Shown here in pieces: positions 16,311-23,108 of a stretch of 32,680 nucleotides of DNA (positions are counted from its first letter, which is position 1; every line of letters starts with the position of its first letter). Made by a program: the position numbers and the translations under genes. The notes under the pieces were generated by a model. The model was not told where the DNA came from. It made no database searches and saw only the letters and a program-made list of their open reading frames with translations. This DNA is from an uncultured Clostridia bacterium (GTDB lineage Bacteria > Bacillota > Clostridia > Christensenellales > UBA1242). The stretch is from positions 1 through 32,680 of the forward strand of contig CALVYS010000001.1 of NCBI GenBank assembly GCA_944372355.1, given 5' to 3'.

Positions 16311-18777
16311 ATCTGCCAAGCACAGCATCTCGCTTGTCTTTTTTGGTTTGTTTTTCAACCCTGGCTGCCGCATCTGACAGGGCAGTTGAGGTTGTTGTCA
16401 ACGCTTCTCTTTTTGCCTCTTCTGTTGCATGGCGAGGGTCAGCGGCAAAAGTTCTAGCTACATTGGTTGCCGCATTTAAGCTGGCTTCTGCATCAGCAGA
16501 GATTCCTCCCAAAACTCGTTCGTGAATGCTTTGAGCATAATCTCTCAAACGTTCAACGTCATCAATTGTGTGATCAATGGTTTCTTTTTCAAGTTCCAAA
16601 GCAGAATATTGGAAAGCGAAATCTCGAACCCATGAGTTGTTTTTTGCAACTACGGCTGCTCCTGGGTGCACGTTGTCGGTCAAATTGACTCTTCTGGTGC
16701 TATTGTTCAAAATTGCTGCGGTGTCTTTGCCAACCACAGCTGGATTTGCAGGAACACCACCGGCCCTAACCATGTCAATGTGATCAGAGATGTCTTGATC
16801 GGCTTCTTCAATCAAACATCTTTCTGCCAAAGACATGTTTGCAATGGCGTTTCTTGCAGATTTTGATCCGGCGTTTCGGCGCAAATTTTGAACGATTTGA
16901 TATCTGTTCTTGTCCATAAATTCAAAGGCTGCAAGATCAAGCTCCTCTTGTGAAGGTGGGGTTCCATCATGCTCAGCCTTGTATTTTTCTGTAAATCGTG
17001 CAAGATGTTGGCCTTTTAAGGTTGCAATGATTGCTGGATTTGATGCTGCAATGACTTCATCATTTTGATGTTGAAGTTTGTCCAATTGTTTTTGCAGTTT
17101 TGCACGCTCCTTGGTGGAAAGTGTCATGCTGCGCAAAGCGTTTTTTACTTGTGAGATGTCTCTTTCACGAGAAAAGAAATTGCTTGCAGCTGCTTCTCGG
17201 TCGTTGTGGGCAGCCAAAGCTGCATCAATTGCGGCACTTGCTTGATTAACAACCGTCTCCTCAGGGATTGCGTTTCCTGCGGTTATAGCCGCAAGACCAG
17301 TCATTCCGATGACTCCACCTGCGATCAATGCCGCTGCGCCGATGCCAGGAACAACAGCACTCATAATCAAGAGAGCGACGCCGACAATCAGTCCTGCTGC
17401 GCCAAGTGCTTTCAAAATTCCAGGAAGTTGTCGCTTTCTTCTGGTTGGCTCAGGTGGGCGAGGTGGCTCAGGTGGGTGTGGTGGTTCAGGCGGATGAGGT
17501 GGTGGAGGAGGTGGAGGATCAATGATGACAGGGTCGGCCACTATCGTTGCCGCTTTTGGAGTGATACCATCGGTTCTGATCAGATCCGTTTGGATTGTGT
17601 CTGCTAAAGAAGAGTAGAAATGGTCTCCAACTTTCAGATCACTTTTGCTGGTTCTGCTTGCACGCAAGTCAAGGAACTCTCCAATTCTTTGAACTTGCTG
17701 ATAAGGCATAGATGCCTTGTCTATGTTTGGAGAATCTGCGGTGAAAGGAAGTGTGACAGGAAGTTCGATGTTTTGAGTGGTTTTACCAGAGTCTCTGACA
17801 AAAACTATGCCTGCATCAAGATGACCGTCTGCTTTTTTGCGTTTTTCGTGCACCATTGTCACATCTTGGAAGCTTTTGAAAGGAGAGGCTCCGTTTGCAT
17901 CAAAAACATAATTTCCTGTTGGGTGTTTGATGAGGATCAGGTCGTTGTTCACAGTTGTTGGTGAAGCGGCATTGCTCAAACCTTGAACATTTGCTCTGAG
18001 AATCTGAAAATCGCCAAAGTTAAGAGTGCCGGTGTTGGTCGCAGGATCGATTTCAGTCATCGCTGCAAGACTTAAAATAAATTCTGGCGAAAAAGCGTTC
18101 AGAGATTTTGCGCCGTCAAGAATGTCGGTTTCGGTCACTCTTGTTGCAGTTCGAGTGATTGCTTTCAAAGAAACAGTTGGATCTGGATTGAATGCGAGAT
18201 CTAAAAACTGTTTTGTCATGAGAGGAGAATAGGTTGCATCTCCCGCTGGTGAAGTTTGCACCAGCACGTTTCCAGCAGCGTCACTCAACTGCAAACCTCT
18301 TGCGTTGGACTGAATGTTCACGCCACCAGCCAAAGAGATTTGGAAGCCTTTGTCAAGGCCATCTTTTTTTGAATCGATCATTGAAACTGAGGAAATCTGA
18401 AAGGAAACGGAGTTGGCATCAACAAAGTCTGGTGTGCCAAATGCAGCCAGCTGTTCTGGCGTCAGTCCGCTTAGCACAGAGTTGGAAATGGTCACAAATT
18501 TTTGACCGTGTGAATCTGTTGAAACTTTAAAAATCTCGTCTGAACCTTCATTGACTCTCAGCAAAAGACTTTGGGGCGAAACAGCAGCAGGGGCTGCTGC
18601 GCCGCCGGCAACGGCCGCTGCGGCAGGCAAGTGCAAATCAACTGTCTCAGGTGTTTTTTTGATTCTGACTGTTTGAGAAAAATCTCGCTTTGTGCCATCG
18701 GCTTTTTGAGACGTGTAAAGTGAGTTGAATGAAACCACATCTCCACTCAGTGTTGGCTTATATCTTCCAGTAGGCAT
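16309..18777 (-). CDS. 822-aa protein of unknown function with Pro-rich hinge and hydrophobic hairpin
   Basis: No family recognised. Residues 1-410 are Ser/Thr/Asn/Asp rich and look beta-rich, with an Ala/Pro linker at 51-68; there is no signal peptide. Residues 421-445 are almost entirely Pro, with HPPEPP repeats, followed by a basic cluster RRKRQ (446-450). Residues 452-501 are two consecutive Gly/Ala-rich hydrophobic helices broken at PGIG (477-480), a membrane hairpin. Residues 502-822 are charged and helical, with a likely coiled coil near 533-566, and end DKRDAVLGR. The architecture (soluble head, rigid hinge, hairpin, helical tail) recalls membrane-inserting effectors or translocators, but no homology supports that. 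Strong GAGGAGGG site before ATG and a consensus promoter show it is a real gene. Confidence 0.75.
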   Translation of the reverse strand: MPTGRYKPTLSGDVVSFNSLYTSQKADGTKRDFSQTVRIKKTPETVDLHLPAAAAVAGGAAAPAAVSPQSLLLRVNEGSDEIFKVSTDSHGQKFVTISNSVLSGLTPEQLAAFGTPDFVDANSVSFQISSVSMIDSKKDGLDKGFQISLAGGVNIQSNARGLQLSDAAGNVLVQTSPAGDATYSPLMTKQFLDLAFNPDPTVSLKAITRTATRVTETDILDGAKSLNAFSPEFILSLAAMTEIDPATNTGTLNFGDFQILRANVQGLSNAASPTTVNNDLILIKHPTGNYVFDANGASPFKSFQDVTMVHEKRKKADGHLDAGIVFVRDSGKTTQNIELPVTLPFTADSPNIDKASMPYQQVQRIGEFLDLRASRTSKSDLKVGDHFYSSLADTIQTDLIRTDGITPKAATIVADPVIIDPPPPPPPHPPEPPHPPEPPRPPEPTRRKRQLPGILKALGAAGLIVGVALLIMSAVVPGIGAAALIAGGVIGMTGLAAITAGNAIPEETVVNQASAAIDAALAAHNDREAAASNFFSRERDISQVKNALRSMTLSTKERAKLQKQLDKLQHQNDEVIAASNPAIIATLKGQHLARFTEKYKAEHDGTPPSQEELDLAAFEFMDKNRYQIVQNLRRNAGSKSARNAIANMSLAERCLIEEADQDISDHIDMVRAGGVPANPAVVGKDTAAILNNSTRRVNLTDNVHPGAAVVAKNNSWVRDFAFQYSALELEKETIDHTIDDVERLRDYAQSIHERVLGGISADAEASLNAATNVARTFAADPRHATEEAKREALTTTSTALSDAAARVEKQTKKDKRDAVLGR

Positions 18778-18800
18778 AAACCCTCCTCATATTTACATTA

Positions 18801-18829
18801 AATATACATTATTTTTTAGTCTTTGTCAA
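18801..18829 (-). promoter_or_regulatory. SigA-type promoter of the 822-aa gene
   Basis: Minus strand -35 TTGACA (18824-18829), 17 bases, -10 TATATT (18801-18806). It diverges from the secA promoter, with only about 50 bases between the two -35 elements. Confidence 0.75.
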
Positions 18830-18880
18830 CACAAAATGGTTGCATAAAGGATTTATTGACAATATACGCACGAATTCTGC

Positions 18881-18908
18881 TTGACTATTTTGGCAAAATA
18901 ATTAAAAT
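18881..18908 (+). promoter_or_regulatory. Probable promoter of secA
   Basis: -35 TTGACT (18881-18886), 16 bases, -10 TAAAAT (18903-18908), which would give a leader of only about 10 bases before the AGGAGA site. Another TTGACA lies at 18855-18860 and could serve a second start. Confidence 0.5.
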
Positions 18909-18924
18909 ACAATTAGGAGAAATT

Positions 18925-21642
18925 ATGGGACTTTTTGGTAATGAAAACAACTCACAAGTGAGGAAATTGAAAAAGATCGCCATGAAGGTGGTGGATCTTG
19001 AAGAAAAGTATCAAGCGCTGAGTGACCAAGAGCTGCGCGCTCAAACAGAGGTTTTGAAAGCAAGGCTGGCCGGTGGAGAGACTTTGGACGACATTTTGCC
19101 AGATGCATATGCTGTGTGCCGCGAAGCGGCATGGCGTGTTTTAAACATGAAACACTTTTTTGTTCAGATCATGGGCGGCATCGCTTTGCACCAAGGGCGT
19201 ATTGCAGAGATGGCAACTGGTGAAGGAAAAACACTCGTGGCAACCCTGCCTGCTTATCTGAACGCTTTGTCAGGCAAAGGAGTGCATGTTGTCACTGTCA
19301 ATGAGTATCTTGCAAAACGCGACGCAGAGTGGATGGGCAAGGTCTACAAATTTTTGGGCTTGGAAGTTGGCGTGATCGTTTCAAACATGCAGCCGCAGGC
19401 AAAGAAGGCTGCATATGATGCAGACATCACTTATTGCACCAACAACGAGCTCGGCTTTGATTATCTTCGTGACAACATGGCAGTAAACACGCAGATGCGT
19501 GTTCAGCGTGGCCAAAACTTTGCCATCGTCGACGAAGTGGACTCGATTTTGATAGACGAGGCCAGAACGCCTTTGATCATCAGTGGACGAGGCGGCAAAT
19601 CTAGTGAAAACTATGAACAAGCACAAAAGTTTGTGAGAAGTTTGAAAAAGGACGATGATGTCGAAATTGACATCAAAACCAAACAGATAAACCTGACAGA
19701 AAGCGGCATAACAAAAGCTGAAAAATTTTTCCATGTGGACTCACTGTCTGATATTGAAAATTTGGAACTCAACCACTACATCAACAATGCTTTGAAAGCC
19801 AACTTCATCATGTTTAAAGATGAAAACTACATCGTCAAAGACGGCGAGGTTGTCATCGTTGATGAGTTCACTGGCCGTCTCATGCCAGGTCGTCGTTTTT
19901 CAGACGGTTTGCATCAGGCCATTGAAGCCAAGGAAAAGGTGGAAATCAAAGATGAAAACAAAACTCTTGCAACCATCACTTTCCAAAATTATTTCAGGCT
20001 TTACAAAAAACTTTCCGGCATGACAGGAACCGCCAAAACCGAGGAGGGCGAATTTAGAACAATTTACAATCTCGACGTTGTCACCATTCCGCCAAACCTG
20101 CCAAACAAAAGGCGAGATGAGGCCGACATCGTCTACACCACTTACAATGGAAAAATCAAAGCGATTGTTGAGGAAATCAAACGCTGCAATGAGCAGGGCA
20201 TTCCAGTGCTTGTTGGCACGATCACCATTGACAAGTCAGAAGAGCTTTCAAAGGCCTTAAAAAAGGAAAAGATCAAGCACATCGTGCTCAACGCGAAGAA
20301 TCACGAACAGGAAAGTGCAATCGTGGCGCAAGCGGGAAGACGCGGCGCTGTGACCATTGCAACCAACATGGCCGGCCGTGGAACCGACATATTGTTGGGC
20401 GGCAACCCTGAGTTTATGGCCAAGAAAAAGATGGCGGATGAAAAATTTACAGACGAACAAATCTCGTATGCCACTGCGTTCAACAGTTCCGACGACCCAG
20501 AACTTATTGCAGCACGAAAGCGTTATCAAGAGCTGTTTTCTGAGTTCAAAAAAGAGACGGATAAGGAAAAAGAAGAGGTTGTTGCGCTTGGAGGATTGCA
20601 CATCATAGGCACTGAAAGGCATGAATCAAGAAGAATTGACAATCAGTTGCGCGGACGTGCTGCACGTCAGGGAGACCCGGGTTCAAGCGTGTTTTTCCTT
20701 TCGCTTGAAGATGATCTTTTAAAGAGGTTTGGAGGAGAGAAACTTCAACGAGTGGCTCAAATGTTCAGGATTGATGAGTCCACGCCTATTCAGCTCAAAT
20801 TGCTTACAAAACAAATCTCAGCTGCTCAAAAAAAGATTGAAGCACAAAACTTTGGCATGAGAAAAACCGTTTTGCAGTTTGACGATGTCATGAACGCTCA
20901 GCGAAAAATCATCTACGATGAAAGAAACAAGGTTTTGGAGGGATTGCCTCTTAGAGATCAAATTTTGGGAATGTATCCAGAGGTTATCTCAAACATCGTG
21001 CGAAAACATTTGGACGAAGACAAGCCATATTATGAATGGGATCTTTCAAAAATCAATGCAGATTTGGAGCGTGGACTGATAGAAAAAGGCACCGGCCTTA
21101 TCACAGAAAAGTTTGTTGAAGATTGCGACGTTGCAGATGTTGAAGAAAAGATTTTGCAAGTTGTCAAAAAACGCTATGAAGGCCAAATTGAGTATGCAAA
21201 ACAAATGGGCGTGGATTTTGCAAATGTCGAGCGTTTTGTTATGCTTAAAGTGGTTGATTCAAATTGGATGAATCACATCGATGACATGCAGATCATGAAA
21301 AATGAAATCTTTTCAAGAGGCTTTGGAAACCAAGATCCGGTGCTTGCGTACAAAAAAGACGGTTACGAGCTTTTCGAAAAGATGATTGCTCAAATTCGAG
21401 AGACGGTTTGCATGATTTTGCTTTCAATAAAAATCCAAGTGGAGCAAAAGCCAGAAAAGGTGCAAAGGCCAACCTTCACACCTATTGCAAGAAAGGAAGA
21501 ACTTCCATCAAACAAACCAAAACCACAAAAACCCGTTGTTCAAAAAACTGTGGTAAATTCTGGTCCAAAAGTTGGAAGAAACGAGCCTTGTCCATGCGGA
21601 TCTGGCAAGAAATACAAAAATTGCTGTGGACGAGATGTTTGA
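18925..21642 (+). CDS. secA: Preprotein translocase ATPase SecA
   Basis: 905 residues from ATG 18925, chosen because AGGAGA lies 6 bases upstream and the MGLFG start is usual; the open frame extends to 18823 without a ribosome site. SecA drives export through SecYEG. NBD1 has Walker A TGEGKT (about 98-103) and Walker B VDEVDSILIDEARTPLIISG. NBD2 has GTAKTEEGEF, NMAGRGTDILLGGNPEF and QLRGRAARQGDPGS. The C-terminus has the linker and the SEC-C zinc motif CPCGSGKKYKNCC (about 890-902), which binds SecB or the ribosome. All motifs are intact. Single-gene unit with its own promoter and terminator. Confidence 0.98.
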   Translation: MGLFGNENNSQVRKLKKIAMKVVDLEEKYQALSDQELRAQTEVLKARLAGGETLDDILPDAYAVCREAAWRVLNMKHFFVQIMGGIALHQGRIAEMATGEGKTLVATLPAYLNALSGKGVHVVTVNEYLAKRDAEWMGKVYKFLGLEVGVIVSNMQPQAKKAAYDADITYCTNNELGFDYLRDNMAVNTQMRVQRGQNFAIVDEVDSILIDEARTPLIISGRGGKSSENYEQAQKFVRSLKKDDDVEIDIKTKQINLTESGITKAEKFFHVDSLSDIENLELNHYINNALKANFIMFKDENYIVKDGEVVIVDEFTGRLMPGRRFSDGLHQAIEAKEKVEIKDENKTLATITFQNYFRLYKKLSGMTGTAKTEEGEFRTIYNLDVVTIPPNLPNKRRDEADIVYTTYNGKIKAIVEEIKRCNEQGIPVLVGTITIDKSEELSKALKKEKIKHIVLNAKNHEQESAIVAQAGRRGAVTIATNMAGRGTDILLGGNPEFMAKKKMADEKFTDEQISYATAFNSSDDPELIAARKRYQELFSEFKKETDKEKEEVVALGGLHIIGTERHESRRIDNQLRGRAARQGDPGSSVFFLSLEDDLLKRFGGEKLQRVAQMFRIDESTPIQLKLLTKQISAAQKKIEAQNFGMRKTVLQFDDVMNAQRKIIYDERNKVLEGLPLRDQILGMYPEVISNIVRKHLDEDKPYYEWDLSKINADLERGLIEKGTGLITEKFVEDCDVADVEEKILQVVKKRYEGQIEYAKQMGVDFANVERFVMLKVVDSNWMNHIDDMQIMKNEIFSRGFGNQDPVLAYKKDGYELFEKMIAQIRETVCMILLSIKIQVEQKPEKVQRPTFTPIARKEELPSNKPKPQKPVVQKTVVNSGPKVGRNEPCPCGSGKKYKNCCGRDV

Positions 21643-21643
21643 T

Positions 21644-21671
21644 AAAAGTGGCCGCAAAGGCCACTTTTTTT
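21644..21671 (+). terminator. Terminator of secA
   Basis: AAAGTGGCC-GCAAA-GGCCACTTT followed by a T run (21665-21670), directly after the TGA stop. Confidence 0.9.
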
Positions 21672-21690
21672 AATTAAAACAAAATTTCAC

Positions 21691-21719
21691 TTGCAAAGAT
21701 GCAAACAATGTGATATAAT
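21691..21719 (+). promoter_or_regulatory. SigA-type promoter of rpsF-ssb-rpsR-rpmE
   Basis: -35 TTGCAA (21691-21696), 17 bases, -10 TATAAT (21714-21719). It gives a leader of about 65 bases containing the hairpin described next. Confidence 0.75.
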
Positions 21720-21741
21720 CACAAAGTCGATAAAAATCCTT

Positions 21742-21767
21742 GCTTTCTTTTTTAGAAGAAAGCCGAA
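21742..21767 (+). promoter_or_regulatory. rpsF leader hairpin, candidate S6:S18 autoregulatory site
   Basis: GCTTTCTT (21742-21749) and AAGAAAGC (21756-21763) form a perfect 8-bp stem with a 6-base loop, directly followed by CGAA so that the 3' side reads GCCGAA. In other bacteria the S6:S18 complex binds a hairpin with a CCG-type motif in the rpsF leader that resembles its 16S rRNA site and represses the operon. The position and the CCGAA fit; the lower stem is not clear. Confidence 0.4.
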
Positions 21768-21792
21768 TTTAGTCCAAAAGGAGGAAGAAACG

Positions 21793-22074
21793 ATGGCAAG
21801 ATACGAACTTCTTTACATCATTTCGTCAGACGCTTCAGAAGAAAAGCGCGAACAGCTTATTGAAAAGATGCGCGCATATGCCGAAGGCAAAGGCGGCAAA
21901 ATCGAAGGCGTTGAAAAATGGGGAATGAAAAAGCTTGCTTATCCAATCAATTTCAAAAACGAAGGTTTCTATGTTCTCATGAAAATGGAAATGCCAACTG
22001 GCGAAATTGATGCTATGAGCAAACTCATGAACATCACCGACGGAATCATTCGTCATCAATTTTCAAGAATTTAA
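21793..22074 (+). CDS. rpsF: 30S ribosomal protein S6
   Basis: 93 residues, normal S6 length. The start MARYELLYIIS, the central GGKIEGVEKWGMKKLAYPI and the ending NITDGIIRHQFSRI are the family's conserved blocks. S6 binds S18 and the central domain of 16S rRNA. ATG 21793 is preceded by AGGAGGAAG; the frame is open further upstream but that part overlaps the promoter and leader. First gene of rpsF-ssb-rpsR-rpmE, the widely conserved S6-SSB-S18 order plus L31. Confidence 0.97.
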   Translation: MARYELLYIISSDASEEKREQLIEKMRAYAEGKGGKIEGVEKWGMKKLAYPINFKNEGFYVLMKMEMPTGEIDAMSKLMNITDGIIRHQFSRI

Positions 22075-22080
22075 CAAGGG

Positions 22081-22099
22081 GCCTGCATCTAGTGCAGGC
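22081..22099 (+). other. Hairpin in the rpsF-ssb gap
   Basis: GCCTGCA-TCTAG-TGCAGGC, a perfect 7-bp G/C-rich stem with a 5-base loop in the 40-base gap. No T run follows, so it is not a terminator; it could be an mRNA processing or stability element that sets the ratio of S6 to SSB. Confidence 0.5.
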
Positions 22100-22114
22100 T
22101 AGCAGGAGAGTTTT

Positions 22115-22537
22115 ATGAACAAAGTTATTTTAATAGGCAATCTTTCAAGAGATCCAGAACTTGCAACAACAAATGGCGGCGTTTCAGTTTGCCGATTCAC
22201 AATTGCAGTTCAAAGAAGATTTCAAAATGCAGAAGGTGAAAGAGAAGCCGATTTCATCAATGTTGTGGTTTGGAGAGGCCAAGCAGAAAACTGCCATAGA
22301 TTCCTTAAAAAAGGCTCAAAATGCGCGGTTGTTGGAAGAATTCAAACCTCATCATATGAAGCACAAGATGGAACAAAAAGATATGTGACGGAAGTCATTG
22401 CAGACGAAGTTGAATTCGTTGGAACCAGGCCAAGAGATGATGAAGGGACATCTTTTGCAAAAGAAACCCCTCGTCCAGCTGCTCAAAAACAGGTTGCTGA
22501 ACTTGAGCCTATTGATGACGATTCACTTCCATTTTAA
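22115..22537 (+). CDS. ssb: Single-stranded DNA-binding protein
   Basis: 140 residues. The OB fold spans about 1-105 with the opening MNKVILIGNLSRDPEL, the FTIAVQRRF strand with aromatic stacking residues, the DFINVVVWRGQAENC segment and the GSKCAVVGRIQTSSYE turn. A short flexible linker leads to the acidic tip DDDSLPF, the conserved binding tail for PriA, RecO, RecQ and other partners, so this is the main replicative SSB rather than a truncated competence paralogue. AGGAGAG lies before ATG. It sits between rpsF and rpsR, its standard location. Confidence 0.97.
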   Translation: MNKVILIGNLSRDPELATTNGGVSVCRFTIAVQRRFQNAEGEREADFINVVVWRGQAENCHRFLKKGSKCAVVGRIQTSSYEAQDGTKRYVTEVIADEVEFVGTRPRDDEGTSFAKETPRPAAQKQVAELEPIDDDSLPF

Positions 22538-22549
22538 TAGGAGGAAAAT

Positions 22550-22807
22550 ATGAGCGAAGTTAAAGTTGAAGAAAAGCCGGTTAAAAAATTCCGCAAGCCA
22601 TCAAAAAAGAAAGTTTGTGCTTTCTGCGTGGCAGGTGAAAAGGAAATCGACTACAAAGACGCAGCAAAACTTAGAAAATTCATCACCGAAAAAGGAAAGA
22701 TTTTGCCAAGGAGACAAACAGGCGTTTGCTCTCATCATCAAAGAAAACTTGCACTTGCAATCAAGCGTGCAAGAAACGTGGCACTTCTTCCATATGTCGG
22801 CGACTAA
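22550..22807 (+). CDS. rpsR: 30S ribosomal protein S18
   Basis: 85 residues. The signature is CAFC (23-26) with [33 protein letters not shown], the S18 core that binds S6 and 16S rRNA. The CxxC near the N-terminus together with the cysteine in GVCSHH suggests a zinc-binding (C+) form. The N-terminal 20 residues are a lysine-rich extension common in Bacillota. AGGAGG ribosome site; 12 bases after ssb and 11 bases before rpmE. Confidence 0.97.
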   Translation: MSEVKVEEKPVKKFRKPSKKKVCAFCVAGEKEIDYKDAAKLRKFITEKGKILPRRQTGVCSHHQRKLALAIKRARNVALLPYVGD

Positions 22808-22818
22808 GGAGGACGAAA

Positions 22819-23025
22819 ATGAAAGAAAATTTGCATCCAGATTATCATGAAGTGACAGTCACCTGTGCATGTGGCAACACATTTAAAACCCGTTCAACGG
22901 TCAAAGGCGACAAACTCAGTGTGGATATTTGCAACAAATGTCACCCATTTTTCACCGGCAAAAAGAAGATGGTTGACGTCAGCGGCAATGTTGACAAGTT
23001 CAAGAAAAAATATAATCTTGACTAA
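22819..23025 (+). CDS. rpmE: 50S ribosomal protein L31, zinc-binding type
   Basis: 68 residues from ATG 22819, preceded by GGAGG; the frame is open upstream but overlaps rpsR. The start [18 protein letters not shown], the [14 protein letters not shown] block and the C-terminal VDKFKKKY are typical of L31. The two cysteine pairs (CAC and CNKC) identify the C+ zinc form rather than the YtiA-like C- form induced on zinc starvation. Last gene of the rpsF operon; in many Clostridia the gene after rpmE is DUF1385-prmC, but here a helicase intervenes. Confidence 0.96.
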   Translation: MKENLHPDYHEVTVTCACGNTFKTRSTVKGDKLSVDICNKCHPFFTGKKKMVDVSGNVDKFKKKYNLD

Positions 23026-23053
23026 AAATCTTCCCTAAGGGGAAGTTTTTTTA
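23026..23053 (+). terminator. Terminator of rpsF-ssb-rpsR-rpmE
   Basis: CTTCCC-TAAG-GGGAAG followed by T7 (23046-23052), beginning right after the rpmE stop. Confidence 0.88.
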
Positions 23054-23062
23054 TGCTTTTTA

Positions 23063-23090
23063 TTGACAAAATTTTTTAATGTGTTAGAAT
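23063..23090 (+). promoter_or_regulatory. SigA-type promoter of the HA-repeat helicase
   Basis: -35 TTGACA (23063-23068), 16 bases, -10 TAGAAT (23085-23090), then AAAGGAGAG before the ATG. Confidence 0.75.
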
Positions 23091-23108
23091 TTTTTTAAAG
23101 GAGAGATT

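Noticed and set aside
17455..17515. GGTGG-rich repeated tract as a CRISPR or minisatellite
   Set aside because: It encodes the proline-rich HPPEPP hinge of the 822-aa protein; repeats are short, unspaced and in frame.
18823..18924. N-terminal extension of SecA
   Set aside because: It covers the promoter region, has no ribosome site, and SecA proteins start at MGLFG here.
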